64,000 bases of DNA, taken from assembly GCA_900113425.1 (NCBI GenBank), contig FOZF01000001.1, positions 660,358 through 724,357 of the forward strand. Reading direction: 5' to 3'. The translations under genes and the position numbers were made by a program. Of this stretch, positions 1 through 11,820 are shown in pieces. A model generated the notes under the pieces. The model made no database searches, was not told where the DNA came from, and worked only from the letters and a program-made list of their open reading frames with translations. Numbering within the stretch: the first letter of the stretch is position 1; each line of letters starts with the position of its first letter. The DNA is from Stenotrophomonas maltophilia. Lineage in GTDB: Bacteria > Pseudomonadota > Gammaproteobacteria > Xanthomonadales > Xanthomonadaceae.

Positions 1-1050
1 GGCGCGCATGTTCTCCACGGTCGGGTTCAGGATCACGCCGCGCTCGGTCACGATGGCGTCGATCAGCTCACCCGGGGTGACGTCGAACACCGGGTTCCAG
101 GCGGCAATGCCTTCGGCCACCGTGCGCGTCCCGCCCACGCCGTACAGCTCGCCCGGATCGCGCTGCTCGATCTCGATCTGGCTGCCGTCGACGGTCTCCA
201 TGTCGACCGTCGAGGACGGTGCCACGACCATGAATTTCACGCCATGGTGGCGCGCGGCGATGGCCAGCTGGTAGGTGCCGATCTTGTTGGCGGTATCGCC
301 ATTGGCGCAGATGCGGTCGGCGCCGACGATCACCCACTGCACGGCCCCGGTCTTCATCAGGTGCGAGGCGGCCGAATCGGCGATCAGGGTGGCGTCGATG
401 CCATCCTGCTGCAGTTCCCAGACGGTCAGGCGCGCGCCCTGCAGCCACGGACGGGTCTCGCCAGCGAACACGCGGGCGATCCGGTGCTGGGCCATGCCGG
501 CGCGGATCACGCCCAGCGCGGTGCCGAAGCCGGCTGTGGCCAGCGAGCCGGTATTGCAGTGGGTCAGCACGCCGCTGCCGGCATCGATCAGGCCGGCGCC
601 GAGCGCCCCCATGTGGCGGTTGGCGGCCAGGTCTTCCTCGGCGATGGCCCGCGCTTCCGCTTCAAGCAGCGTCTTCCAGTCCGCACCGGCGCTGCCCAGG
701 CAACGACGCATCCGCGCCAGTGCCCAGGCCAGGTTGACGGCAGTCGGGCGTGAGGCGTTCAGCCGCTGCAGCGCCGGCTCAAGCTGCTGCAGGGCGAGCG
801 GGCCATCGGCAGCCTGCACCTCACGCGCCGCCAGCACGACGCCCCAGGCAGCCGCGATGCCGATGGCCGGGGCGCCACGTACGGTCAGGGCATGGATGGC
901 CGCGGCGACTTCATCGCTGTCCCGGCATACCACATGCTCGACCACGAACGGCAGCTTGCGCTGGTCCAGCAGTTGCAGGGCATCGCCGGTCCACAGGATC
1001 GGGCGGATGTGGTCGTAGCGGGCGTAATCGAGGTCGGTGGCAGTGTTCAT
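1..1050 (-). CDS. mtnA: S-methyl-5-thioribose-1-phosphate isomerase (3' end cut by window edge)
   Basis: This cytoplasmic enzyme of methionine salvage isomerises methylthioribose-1-phosphate to methylthioribulose-1-phosphate. The frame starts at ATG and is still open at the window edge. It holds 350 codons, about the full family length, so only a few C-terminal residues are missing. Visible motifs are RGAPAIG near residue 50, HCNTGSL with the expected catalytic Cys near residue 165, and [18 protein letters not shown] with the expected catalytic Asp. NPVFDVTP and IVTERGV lie at the C-terminus. The family eIF2B-alpha-like fold is known; the residue roles are transferred from homologues. No other methionine-salvage gene is next to it in this window. 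Confidence 0.96.
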   Translation of the reverse strand, partial: MNTATDLDYARYDHIRPILWTGDALQLLDQRKLPFVVEHVVCRDSDEVAAAIHALTVRGAPAIGIAAAWGVVLAAREVQAADGPLALQQLEPALQRLNASRPTAVNLAWALARMRRCLGSAGADWKTLLEAEARAIAEEDLAANRHMGALGAGLIDAGSGVLTHCNTGSLATAGFGTALGVIRAGMAQHRIARVFAGETRPWLQGARLTVWELQQDGIDATLIADSAASHLMKTGAVQWVIVGADRICANGDTANKIGTYQLAIAARHHGVKFMVVAPSSTVDMETVDGSQIEIEQRDPGELYGVGGTRTVAEGIAAWNPVFDVTPGELIDAIVTERGVILNPTVENMRA

Positions 1051-1097
1051 GGGCCCATTGTAGGGCCACGCCCCCCCGCGCAGGCATCCGGCCGGAT

Positions 1098-1838
1098 TCA
1101 ATTCACCGAGAATTCGGCGCGGCAACCGCCGTCCACCCAGATGCCATTGCGGCTCCAGCCCCAGGTGCTGCCCTCCACGCACTCGGTGCTGGACAGCTGC
1201 TGTCGCACCGCGGCACCGACGGAGATGCTGGCGCCGCAGAAACGGCGCTTCTTCGATTTGGATTCGCAGGTCAACCGGCGCGGCACGTCGACGAAACGGC
1301 CATCCTCATCGGCCACCTCGAAATCACCCTGGCAGCCACGGCTGGTCCACACCTCGTTGCGCTTGTAACCCCAGCCCTGCCCTTCCCGGCATGGCAGCAC
1401 CGACAGCTGCCGCAGCAGGCGTACCGGTGCGCCGTCCAGACGCACCGGACAACTCTGCGGACGGCCATTGGATTCACAGCGGACCACGCGGCGCACCTTG
1501 CGCTTGCTGCCTGGCTCGGCCGCAGCCACTCCCTGCGCCGGGCGCGCCCGGAACTCGGCACGGCAGCCGAGCGTGACCCACACGCCGCTGCGGTCGGTGC
1601 CCCATTCGCTGCCACGGATACAGCTGTTGCTGGACAACTGGCGGACCAGATCGACGCCGTTGCTGACATCGATATCGCAGTGCACCCAGGCCATGTCGCG
1701 TGACTCGCAGGTGACGACTTCGCCGTCGTAGCCGGCCTGCTGCGCCGATGCCGGCAACGGCGTCAGCACTCCCCACATCGCGATGGAGTAGACCGGTGCC
1801 GCCACAACCGCAAACCACTTGACCAAAGCCTTCCCCAT
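1098..1838 (-). CDS. Secreted protein with three DUF3011 repeats
   Basis: This 246-residue protein has an N-terminal signal peptide (hydrophobic stretch about residues 8-30, with ASA-QQ as a plausible cleavage site). Three repeats of about 65 residues follow. Each begins with a C-E-S motif and has four cysteines, a Q-L-S segment, a W-G pair and a closing GC-x-x-(E/D)F. This matches DUF3011, a family of exported proteins of unknown function that is common in xanthomonads. Four cysteines per repeat suggest disulfides in the periplasm or outside the cell. It is transcribed alone, 48 bp downstream of the mtnA start. The binding partner is unknown. Confidence 0.85.
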   Translation of the reverse strand: MGKALVKWFAVVAAPVYSIAMWGVLTPLPASAQQAGYDGEVVTCESRDMAWVHCDIDVSNGVDLVRQLSSNSCIRGSEWGTDRSGVWVTLGCRAEFRARPAQGVAAAEPGSKRKVRRVVRCESNGRPQSCPVRLDGAPVRLLRQLSVLPCREGQGWGYKRNEVWTSRGCQGDFEVADEDGRFVDVPRRLTCESKSKKRRFCGASISVGAAVRQQLSSTECVEGSTWGWSRNGIWVDGGCRAEFSVN

Positions 1839-1856
1839 AGGACTGGACGAACTGCC

Positions 1857-1873
1857 ATGCCAGTGTCTGGCAT
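1857..1873. promoter_or_regulatory. Small inverted repeat upstream of the DUF3011 gene
   Basis: ATGCCA and TGGCAT flank a 5-bp spacer, 18 bp upstream of the DUF3011 start codon. It could be an operator or a hairpin in the 5' leader. I recognise no known motif. Confidence 0.3.
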
Positions 1874-1965
1874 CGGGAGTGATGAGAGCATCATCGTGCT
1901 TGCTGAATCAAGCGCGCGGGCGCGGCAATCCGTTCAGTCTGTCTGGTTCAGAAAGCCGCGTGTGC

Positions 1966-2922
1966 TCAGGCGTCGGCGAAATCGAAGGCCAGCACGTCGG
2001 CGATGCGGGGCGTGCGGTTCATCGCCATCAACAGGCGATCGATGCCGACCGCAACTCCCGCACACGCAGGCATCGCGGGCAGCGCCGCCAGCAGTGCCTC
2101 GTCCAGCGCTGGCTGCACCTGCCCGCGCGCATGGCGGCGCTGCAGGTCGTGCTGGAAGCGCGCCCGTTGTTCGTCGGCATCGTTCAGTTCGTGATAGCCG
2201 TTGGCCAGCTCCACGGCCCCCAGGTACAGCTCGAACCGCTCGGCCAGCGGCGGCGTGCCGGGGCGGATGCGCGCCAGTGCTGCCTGGCTCGCCGGCCAGT
2301 CGTGGACCACGGTCATGACCGCGTCATCGAAATGCGGTTGGATGCGATGGGTCATCAGCAGATCCAGCCAGTCGTCGCGAGTCAGCCCGACCGGGTCGAT
2401 ATGCACCTCACCCAGCGCAGCGCGCAGCCCGGCCTCATCGGTCTGGAACGGATCCACGCCCACCTGCTGCTGGAACAGCTCGCGGTAGCTCAGCACACGC
2501 AGGCTGGCGCTGCGTCCGACCAGGCCCAGAGCCAGCCTGACCAGCTCCGCGGTTTCCTGCACCAGCCGGTGGTGGTCCCAACCAACCCGGTACCACTCCA
2601 GCAGGGTGAACTCCGGGTTATGGCGCCCGCCGGCCTCGCCGTTGCGGAACACCCGCCCCAGTTCGTAGCAGTCGCCCACACCGGCGGCGAGCAGCCGCTT
2701 GAGCGGGTACTCCGGCGAGGTGCGCAGCCAGCGACGGCGGCCACCGGCGTCGACATGGCCGCTGAAGTCGGTATGGAAGCTGTCGATGTTGGGCTCGGTA
2801 TTACCGGCCACCGACAGGATCGGTGTCTCCACCTCCAGCACCTCACGCTCTGCGAAGAACCGGCGCACCAGCGCGTTCAGTGCGGCACGCTGCTGCAGTT
2901 TGCGCCGCAGGGCGTCGCTCAC
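1966..2922 (-). CDS. epmA: Elongation factor P--(R)-beta-lysine ligase (EpmA/PoxA/GenX)
   Basis: This is a truncated class II lysyl-tRNA synthetase homologue that attaches (R)-beta-lysine to a conserved lysine of elongation factor P, which helps ribosomes through proline stretches. It has 318 residues, close to the usual 325, and lacks the anticodon-binding domain. Visible are GNTEPNIDSF in the N-terminal part, motif 2 (YELGRVFRNGE, then HNPEFTLLEWY) and motif 3 (GVAVGIDRLLMAM). The start is GTG, overlapping the TGA stop of the upstream GNAT gene, so the two are translationally coupled. epmB and efp are not in the window. Confidence 0.96.
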   Translation of the reverse strand: MSDALRRKLQQRAALNALVRRFFAEREVLEVETPILSVAGNTEPNIDSFHTDFSGHVDAGGRRRWLRTSPEYPLKRLLAAGVGDCYELGRVFRNGEAGGRHNPEFTLLEWYRVGWDHHRLVQETAELVRLALGLVGRSASLRVLSYRELFQQQVGVDPFQTDEAGLRAALGEVHIDPVGLTRDDWLDLLMTHRIQPHFDDAVMTVVHDWPASQAALARIRPGTPPLAERFELYLGAVELANGYHELNDADEQRARFQHDLQRRHARGQVQPALDEALLAALPAMPACAGVAVGIDRLLMAMNRTPRIADVLAFDFADA

Positions 2923-3404
2923 AGGATGCCCTCCGGGTGCGGGTGATCCAGCGGCAGGGTCAGCAGGTCGCGGGTGTCATCGATGTAGCCACTGGCCAGG
3001 TACAGCCGACGCGCCAGTTCGTTGTGGTGGTTCACCTCCAGGCGCAGGCGACTGACCCCGCGTCCGCGCGCACGCTGTTCGCAGATGGCCAGCGCCTGCT
3101 TGCCCCGGCCACGGCCGCGCGCCCGCGGCCCCAGATAGAGCTCGTCAAGCAGCATGAAATGCCCGCCCTGCTCCAGGCTGAAGCCCATCGCGATCACCGC
3201 ATAGCCGACCACCTGACCGGCTTCGTCCAGCCACAGCAGCACTTCGCCGTTACGCGGATCGGCCAGCAGTGCATCGACACCGCGACGCACGCGCACGTCA
3301 TCGAACTCGATCCTGTCCTCGGCGTAGAACGCGCGCATCAGCGAGATCAGCAGTTCCTCGTCGGCGCGGGTGGCCAGGCGGAAGTCCAGCGGGGCAGTCT
3401 GCAT
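2919..3404 (-). CDS. GNAT-family N-acetyltransferase
   Basis: This 161-residue protein resembles small GNAT acetyltransferases that use acetyl-CoA. The acetyl-CoA loop is recognisable as RGRGRGKQAL around residues 95-105 (R/Q-x-x-G-x-G/A type), preceded by the beta-strand LDELYLGPRARG. The C-terminal ELARRLYLASGY is the usual GNAT beta6-beta7 signature. The frame is open further upstream, but the ATG at 3404 opens the GNAT fold (LDFRLATRADEE) and leaves a normal length. Its stop overlaps the epmA GTG by four bases, suggesting one transcript. The substrate cannot be read from the sequence. Confidence 0.85.
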   Translation of the reverse strand: MQTAPLDFRLATRADEELLISLMRAFYAEDRIEFDDVRVRRGVDALLADPRNGEVLLWLDEAGQVVGYAVIAMGFSLEQGGHFMLLDELYLGPRARGRGRGKQALAICEQRARGRGVSRLRLEVNHHNELARRLYLASGYIDDTRDLLTLPLDHPHPEGIL

Positions 3405-3456
3405 CGGGAATCCTTTGCTGTTTCGGGCCGAGCGCATGTCACGCCCGGCAGGGTCA

Positions 3457-5955
<2,499 letters not shown>

Positions 5956-6087
5956 CTACCGCGCCCGGCCGTCACGCCCTGTAACGCCCTCGCCCCGGCA
6001 GCGCCGGGTCCCGCGCCACGAAAGCCGGGCTTGCCGCCTTCCACCGGCAGCGCTAGCGTGCCTCGGCCGCCCTCCGGAATCCTGCCC

Positions 6088-7218
6088 ATGACCCTGCCCG
6101 CGTCCCGTCGTCGCTTCCTGCAGCTGGCCGGTGCCGGCCTCGCCGTCGCCGGCAGTGGCCTGCCGGCCCTGGGACACGCGCGAACCGCCACGGCTGCGGC
6201 TGCCGCGTCGCCGCGCGCCGATGGGCCGGTGCTGCTGAACTTCAATGAATGCCCGTATGGACCTTCCGCCGCCGCGCAATCGGCCGCACGCGACAGCATC
6301 GCGCGCTGCGGCCGCTACCGCTTCGAGCTGGCGGCGCAGGTCCGTGATGCGTTCGTCGAACACAGCGGCGTCAGCGCCGATCACCTGCGCCTGTACCCAG
6401 GCTCCAGCGAGCCCCTGAACCGCGCCGCCGCAATCTGGACCGGCCCGCAGCAGGGCCTGGTCGTGGCCGATCCGACCTTCGAGGCGATTGGCGACGTGGC
6501 CGCCGCGCGTGGCGCACACGTCAGCAGAGTGCCTCTGCGCAGCGACGGCGCGCACGACGTGCGCGCGATGGTGGCTGCCGCGCACGCGCGCCCGACCGGG
6601 CTGATGTATGTGTGCAATCCCAACAACCCCACGGGTTCGATCAGCCCGCCCGCCGAGCTCGCCTGGCTGCTGGCCAGCAAACCCGCCGGAACCCGGGTGC
6701 TGGTGGACGAAGCGTACCTGCAGTACAGCGACCAGCCGAGCCTGATCGCGCAGGTGGCGGAGCGCGATGACCTGATCGTGCTGCGGACCTTCTCCAAGCT
6801 GTATGGCATGGCCGGACTGCGCCTGGGCGTGGCAGCGGCCCATCCCGATCGCCTGCGCGAGCTGGGCAGCCTCGGCGACAACCCGTTGCCGGTGCCGGCG
6901 CTGGCCGCCGCCCTGGCCAGCCTGCACGATCCGCAGCTGGTTCCGCAGCGCCGTCTGCAGAACGCGCAGATCCGGCAGGCGACCATCGCCTGGCTGGGCA
7001 AGCGCGGCTTCAGCTGCCTGACGTCGGAAGCGAACTGTTTCGTGGTGGACGTCCAGCGCGACGGTGCCGCCTTTGCCAGGGCGATGGCCGCACAGGGTGT
7101 GGTGATCGGCCGCAGCTGGCCGATCTGGCCGCAGCGTGTCCGTGTGACCGTTGGCACCGAGGAGGAGATGGCAGCGTTCCGCGCCGCGTTCGCCCAGGTC
7201 GCCGGGGTGCCTTCCTGA
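6088..7218 (+). CDS. Tat-signal PLP-dependent aminotransferase (HisC-like, class I/II)
   Basis: This 376-residue protein has the histidinol-phosphate aminotransferase fold. NPNNPTG, VDEAYLQYSD and the PLP lysine in RTFSKLYGMAGLRLG are all present. The N-terminus reads SRRRFLQLAGAG followed by a hydrophobic run and an Ala-rich stretch (residues 5-45), a classical twin-arginine signal that predicts export of the folded, cofactor-loaded enzyme. The ATG chosen places the RR motif at residue 7. The gene lies alone on the plus strand between zipA and ligA. The substrate is unknown; a role in histidine biosynthesis is unlikely because of the export signal and the absence of his neighbours. Confidence 0.85.
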   Translation: MTLPASRRRFLQLAGAGLAVAGSGLPALGHARTATAAAAASPRADGPVLLNFNECPYGPSAAAQSAARDSIARCGRYRFELAAQVRDAFVEHSGVSADHLRLYPGSSEPLNRAAAIWTGPQQGLVVADPTFEAIGDVAAARGAHVSRVPLRSDGAHDVRAMVAAAHARPTGLMYVCNPNNPTGSISPPAELAWLLASKPAGTRVLVDEAYLQYSDQPSLIAQVAERDDLIVLRTFSKLYGMAGLRLGVAAAHPDRLRELGSLGDNPLPVPALAAALASLHDPQLVPQRRLQNAQIRQATIAWLGKRGFSCLTSEANCFVVDVQRDGAAFARAMAAQGVVIGRSWPIWPQRVRVTVGTEEEMAAFRAAFAQVAGVPS

Positions 7219-7257
7219 CCTCATCCACGCAGGCGATGGATCTGCTGTGGTTGTGGG

Positions 7258-7276
7258 TGCCGACCGTGGGTCGGCA
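7258..7276. repeat. Short perfect hairpin between convergent genes
   Basis: TGCCGACC and GGTCGGCA are separated by three bases and sit between the convergent aminotransferase and zipA genes. It has no T-run. It may act as a stem-loop transcript end or belong to a dispersed repeat family. Confidence 0.45.
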
Positions 7277-7294
7277 TACCCGGGATGACCGCGC

Positions 7295-8035
7295 TTACCA
7301 GCGCGGGGTCTTGGTCAGGGGCGGCGCCTGGTGCTGGCGGTCATAGGCACGCAGCTCGTCACGGATGTGGGCGATGCGCTGGCGGCCGAGCGCGTTGCGG
7401 CTGTCGTCCAGCACCACGCCATCCAGCAGCTCGGCCATGCGCTGCACGGTCGGCAGCATCTTCTCCCAGGCATCGAGCGCGGTCAGCGGCGCCGGCAGGG
7501 TCAGGAAGAAGGCGATGGCCGGCGTCTCCATGGCGCGGATGTTGGCCATGTCGAAACTGCCCGGCTTCATGATGCTGGCCATCGAGAAGATCGGCCCCCG
7601 TTCCGGATGGCCCTCCACCAGACGGTGGAACACGTTCATGTGGCCGAACACCAGACCGGTTTTCTCGGCCGCGACGACGATGTCCTCGCCCCGCAGCTGC
7701 TCGCCGGCCCGTGCGGCCACGAACAGCGAGACGATCTTGTCGAAATCCTGGGTAGCGCGCTTGCCCAGGTCGCTGGCCGCGCCGGCTTCGGTGTCGGCCA
7801 GGCCCAGTTCGGCCTGTTGACCCTCTTCGCCCAGTGCCGGATCGAGGCGGGTATCGGCCAACGGTACGCCGTCCTCGCCCAGGACCGGTTCGCGGCGCTC
7901 GCTGCTGGTCGGTTCGGTGCCTTCCACGCGGCGGCCCTGGGGCTTCTTCTTCGGACGGCCAAACAGGAAGATCGCGGCGATCAACAGCAGGCCGGCGGCC
8001 AGGATGCCGATGCGCAACAGTGCCGTGTCGGACAT
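7295..8035 (-). CDS. zipA: Cell division protein ZipA
   Basis: ZipA tethers FtsZ to the inner membrane at the division ring. The 246-residue protein has one N-terminal membrane segment (about residues 8-26, ending at FGRPKKK) with no charged residues before it apart from the N-terminal region. A charged, Pro/Glu-rich linker follows to about residue 105. A C-terminal ZipA domain carries segments such as LFVAARAGEQLRGEDIV and the GSFDMANIRAMETPAIAFFL core. It follows smc by 46 bp, the order found in pseudomonads, but the usual next gene ligA is displaced by an oppositely oriented aminotransferase. Confidence 0.92.
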   Translation of the reverse strand: MSDTALLRIGILAAGLLLIAAIFLFGRPKKKPQGRRVEGTEPTSSERREPVLGEDGVPLADTRLDPALGEEGQQAELGLADTEAGAASDLGKRATQDFDKIVSLFVAARAGEQLRGEDIVVAAEKTGLVFGHMNVFHRLVEGHPERGPIFSMASIMKPGSFDMANIRAMETPAIAFFLTLPAPLTALDAWEKMLPTVQRMAELLDGVVLDDSRNALGRQRIAHIRDELRAYDRQHQAPPLTKTPRW

Positions 8036-8081
8036 TCGATAGGTTCTCCGGCTAGTTCATTCAGGTAACTAGGATGGCACG

Positions 8082-11000
8082 TCAGGCCGCGCCCGCCAAT
8101 CGCGCGGCCTCTTCCAGGTCCACGCTGACCAGGCGGCTCACGCCCGGCTCGCGCATGGTCACGCCCGACAGCTGCTGCGCAGCTTCCATCGTCGCCTTGT
8201 TGTGGCTGACGAACAGGAACTGCACCTTCTCGCTCATTTCCTTGACCATGTTGGCCAGGCGGCCCACGTTGGCCTCGTCCAGCGGTGCGTCCACTTCGTC
8301 CAGCAGGCAGAACGGCGCAGGATTGAGCTGGAAGATCGCGAACACCAGCGCCACCGCGGTCATCGCCTTCTCGCCGCCGGACAGCAGCGAGATGCTGGAT
8401 ACGCGCTTGCCCGGCGGACGCGCCATGATGGTCACGCCGGTGTCGAGCAGATCTTCACCGGTCAGTTCCAGATAGGCATGGCCACCGCCGAACAGGCGCG
8501 GATAGAGGGCCTGCACACCGGCGTTGACCCGGTCGAACGTGTCCTTGAATCGGCCGCGGGTTTCGCGGTCGATCTTGCGGATGGCGTCTTCCAGGGTCTC
8601 CAGCGCCGTGGTCAGGTCCACATGCTGCGAATCGAGATACTCCGACCGCTGCGATGCCTCGCCGTACTCGTGGATCGCCGCCAGGTTGACCGGCTCCAGC
8701 CGGCGCATGCGACCATCGATCTGGTGCACGGCCTGCTCCCAGTCCCCCAGGCGGGCGTCCTCGGGCAATGCGTTGAGCAGGTCGGCCATCACGAAGCCGG
8801 CCTTCTCCACCGCAGCCTGCAGAGTGTCAGCACTGAGCACCAGGGCCTGCTGGTCCAGCTTGCGCTGGGAAATACGCTCGCGCTGCGCCAGCGCCTGCTC
8901 ATCACGCTGGTGGCGGGTCTGCTCGAAATTGCGCAGCTCGGCGTCGATGCCGTCAAGCAGAGTACGCGCTTCGGCCAGCACACGGTCGGCACGCACGCGC
9001 TCTTCCAGCGCGTTCTGGTGCTCGGCCTGCAGCGATTCGACCGGCGAATCACCCTCGTCCAGCTGCGAATGCAGTTCGCCCAGGCGCGAGTCCAGCTGCC
9101 CGCGCTGGGTGCTCATGCGCTCCAGCGCCTGGCTCAGCGATGCCACCTGCGCCCGCTGAGATTCCAGGGTCAGTGCCAGCGAATGCGCGCGTTCGCGCAC
9201 CGCCCGTGCGGCTTCGCGGGCGAGGTCGCGTGCTTCGGTCAGCTGCCGGCGCTCGCTTTCCAGGCCCTGCCGGGTCGACTCCAGGTCGCCCATGCTGCTG
9301 ACGGCACTCTCCAGCCGCGAACGCGCCTCGCGCGCCTGCTCACGGTTGACCTCGAGGGTCTCCAGCAGTTGGCTCAGTTCTCCTTCGATGCGATCGATGC
9401 GCGTGCGTGCGGCCTCCACCTTGCCCTGCTGGCCCTGCAGCTGACCCGCCAGTTCGGATACCGCACGGTGCGCGAGGTACAGCGCCCGTTGCGCATCTTC
9501 GCGTTGCTGTTCGGCGGCCAGCAGCTGCTCGCGGAAGCCGGACAGCTGTTCTTCCAGCTCGACCTCGCGGTTCTGCAGCTGTTCGATCTGCTCGCGCAGC
9601 TCATTGATCTCGCGCTCGCGCAGCAGCGCACCCTGCTTGGCCGCACCGGAGCGCGACACGCGCACCCAGCCCTGGCCCAGACGCTCGCCGCGCTGGGTGA
9701 TGATCGAATCACCGGCGGGCAGCCGGGCTTGCAGGGCGCGGGCCTCGTCCAGATCCCGCGCGCCATGCAGATGCGCCAGCAGGCGTCGGATCGCCGTCGG
9801 TCCGCGCACGCGCGCGGCCAGCGATGTCGCGGCAACGTCCAGATCGCTGGCATCGTCAGACACCAGTGCGATGCGGCCTTCGCCCAGTTCGCCCAGCGCA
9901 TCGACCAGCGCTGACGGGTCGTCCACCAGCACGCCTTCGATCAGCTGGCCGAGGGCGCTTTCCACCGCATTTTCCCAACCGGCATCGACATCCAGACGCT
10001 CGCCCACGCGCGCGGCCGAATCCAGCCCGCGCGCCTTCAACCAGGCAACCGCGGCGCCCTGCTCCTGGCCGAGTGCGGCCTGCTGCAGGGTTTCCAGCGA
10101 TGCCAGGCGACCGCGCAGGCCATTGACCTGCTTGCGCAGCTCGGCCAGTTCGTTCTGGCCATTGCGCTGCTGTTCCTGCACGGTGGCCACGCCCTGCTTG
10201 CGCTGCTCGACCTGTTCGCTCAGCTCGTCCAGTGCGGTCTTCTGCGTGTCGTGCTGCAGGTGCAGCTGCTCGAAGGCTTCTTCCAGCGCGTCCACGTCCA
10301 GCCCGGCACGCTCGGCGGCCAGCGCCTCGCGACGCCGGTCGGCGTCAAGGATTTGCCGGTCCAGGTAGTCCACGCGGGTACGCTCGACATCGCCTGCGCG
10401 CGAGGCTTCGGAACTCTGCGAGGTGTGCTGCTCCCACCGGTGCTGCCAGTCGGCCAGGCGGGCTTCGGCCTCGCGCAGGCTTTCCTGCTTGATCTCGTTC
10501 TCTTCCTGCAACGCCTCCAGCTGCGGGGTCGCGGCGTCCACCGCCTCACGCAGCACCATGAGCTTGGCCTCATCGCCACTGATGTGCTGGCCCAGCTCGG
10601 CCAACGCCTGCCGCGTCTCGTCGCGGGCCTTGTGCAGGCGCTGCGACAGCTCGCGCTGGTGCTGGATCTGCTGCTCCAGGCGGGCCAAGGTACTACCGAC
10701 CTGGTAGACCGTGGCCTGCGCGGTATTGAGTGCGTCGGCCGCTTCCTCGCGGCGCATGCGCGAGGTCTCGATGCGCGCCTCGGCGTCGCGCTGGTCCGCG
10801 ATCAGCTGCTGAAGCCGGGTTTCTTCCTGCGACAGGCCCTCGCGAAGCTTCGACAGGCGTCCATCGAGGCCACGGAACTCCAGCGCCTTCCACTCGGCAT
10901 CCTTGACCCTGCGCTCTTCCTGCAACGCCTGGTACTGCTCCGCCTGCCGGGCCTGGCGCTTGAGGTGCTCGAGCTGCTTGCTGATCTCCTCACGCAGGTC

Positions 11001-11585
11001 GCCCAGGCGATCAAGGTTCTCGCGGGTGTGGCGGATGCGGGTTTCGGTTTCCTTGCGCCGCTCCTTGTACTTGGAGATCCCGGCGGCCTCTTCCAGGTAG
11101 ATGCGCAGATCCTCGGGACGCGCCTCGATGATCTGGCTGATCATGCCCTGTTCGATGATCGAGTAGCTGCGCGGGCCCAGGCCGGTGCCCAGGAACAGAT
11201 CGGTGATGTCGCGGCGGCGGCACTTGGTGCCGTTGAGGTAGTAGTTGCTGGTGCCGTCGCGGCTGACCGTGCGCTTGACCGAGATCTCGTTGAACGAGGC
11301 GTATTCGCCGGAGATGGTGTGGTCGGAGTTGTCGAAGATCAGCTCGACCGTGGCCTGCGAGACGGGCTTGCGGGCGTTGGAACCCGAGAAGATCACGTCG
11401 GTCAGCGAGTCGCCGCGCAGGCGGCTGGCCGAACTTTCGCCCATGACCCAGCGCACGGCGTCGATGATGTTCGACTTGCCGCAGCCATTGGGCCCCACCA
11501 CGCCGGTCATGTTGGTCGGCAGATGCAGGGTGGTCGGATCGACGAAAGACTTGAAGCCGGACAGCTTGATCGTGGAAAGACGCAT
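8082..11585 (-). CDS. smc: Chromosome partition protein SMC
   Basis: SMC is the ATPase of the SMC-ScpAB condensin that compacts and segregates the chromosome. The 1167-residue product has Walker A GPNGCGKSN at residues 32-40 and long heptad-rich coiled coils on both arms. A hinge lies around residues 500-650. The C-terminal head carries LLSGGEKAM (ABC signature) and FCLLDEVDAPLD (Walker B). The length is normal for the family. Having SMC rather than MukB fits a xanthomonad or pseudomonad. zipA follows on the same strand. Confidence 0.98.
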   Translation of the reverse strand: MRLSTIKLSGFKSFVDPTTLHLPTNMTGVVGPNGCGKSNIIDAVRWVMGESSASRLRGDSLTDVIFSGSNARKPVSQATVELIFDNSDHTISGEYASFNEISVKRTVSRDGTSNYYLNGTKCRRRDITDLFLGTGLGPRSYSIIEQGMISQIIEARPEDLRIYLEEAAGISKYKERRKETETRIRHTRENLDRLGDLREEISKQLEHLKRQARQAEQYQALQEERRVKDAEWKALEFRGLDGRLSKLREGLSQEETRLQQLIADQRDAEARIETSRMRREEAADALNTAQATVYQVGSTLARLEQQIQHQRELSQRLHKARDETRQALAELGQHISGDEAKLMVLREAVDAATPQLEALQEENEIKQESLREAEARLADWQHRWEQHTSQSSEASRAGDVERTRVDYLDRQILDADRRREALAAERAGLDVDALEEAFEQLHLQHDTQKTALDELSEQVEQRKQGVATVQEQQRNGQNELAELRKQVNGLRGRLASLETLQQAALGQEQGAAVAWLKARGLDSAARVGERLDVDAGWENAVESALGQLIEGVLVDDPSALVDALGELGEGRIALVSDDASDLDVAATSLAARVRGPTAIRRLLAHLHGARDLDEARALQARLPAGDSIITQRGERLGQGWVRVSRSGAAKQGALLREREINELREQIEQLQNREVELEEQLSGFREQLLAAEQQREDAQRALYLAHRAVSELAGQLQGQQGKVEAARTRIDRIEGELSQLLETLEVNREQAREARSRLESAVSSMGDLESTRQGLESERRQLTEARDLAREAARAVRERAHSLALTLESQRAQVASLSQALERMSTQRGQLDSRLGELHSQLDEGDSPVESLQAEHQNALEERVRADRVLAEARTLLDGIDAELRNFEQTRHQRDEQALAQRERISQRKLDQQALVLSADTLQAAVEKAGFVMADLLNALPEDARLGDWEQAVHQIDGRMRRLEPVNLAAIHEYGEASQRSEYLDSQHVDLTTALETLEDAIRKIDRETRGRFKDTFDRVNAGVQALYPRLFGGGHAYLELTGEDLLDTGVTIMARPPGKRVSSISLLSGGEKAMTAVALVFAIFQLNPAPFCLLDEVDAPLDEANVGRLANMVKEMSEKVQFLFVSHNKATMEAAQQLSGVTMREPGVSRLVSVDLEEAARLAGAA

Positions 11586-11682
11586 AGGGGTTCCGGACTG
11601 GGGCCAGCAAGCGGCCTGCGTTTACCCTCCAAGTCATTGATCCTGTTGGGATCGCCGGCCGTGGAACGGGTGTGACGCCCTG

Positions 11683-11711
11683 AGTATACCGATGTGGCCG
11701 TGTTCTACGAA
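11683..11711 (-). promoter_or_regulatory. Possible smc promoter
   Basis: Reading the minus strand, TATACT (11688-11683) lies 17 bp after a weak -35-like TTCGTA, about 100 bp upstream of the smc start. The -10 box is good and the -35 box is poor. Confidence 0.3.
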
Positions 11712-11756
11712 TGGGCGTGGAACATCGGGGCCCGGGCGCCCGCCGGGCGGGCCCAC

Positions 11757-11789
11757 AAAACAAAACGGGCACCCTCGCGGGCGCCCGTT
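11757..11789 (-). terminator. Intrinsic terminator of the ribosomal protein operon
   Basis: An 11-bp GC-rich stem (arms 11764-11774 and 11779-11789, one G-T pair on the minus strand, 4-base loop) is followed on the minus strand by a T-rich tail (TTGTTTTG). It lies just beyond the rplI stop. Confidence 0.85.
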
Positions 11790-11820
11790 CTGCGGTGATG
11801 CCAGGCCTTGCGGCGTGGGA

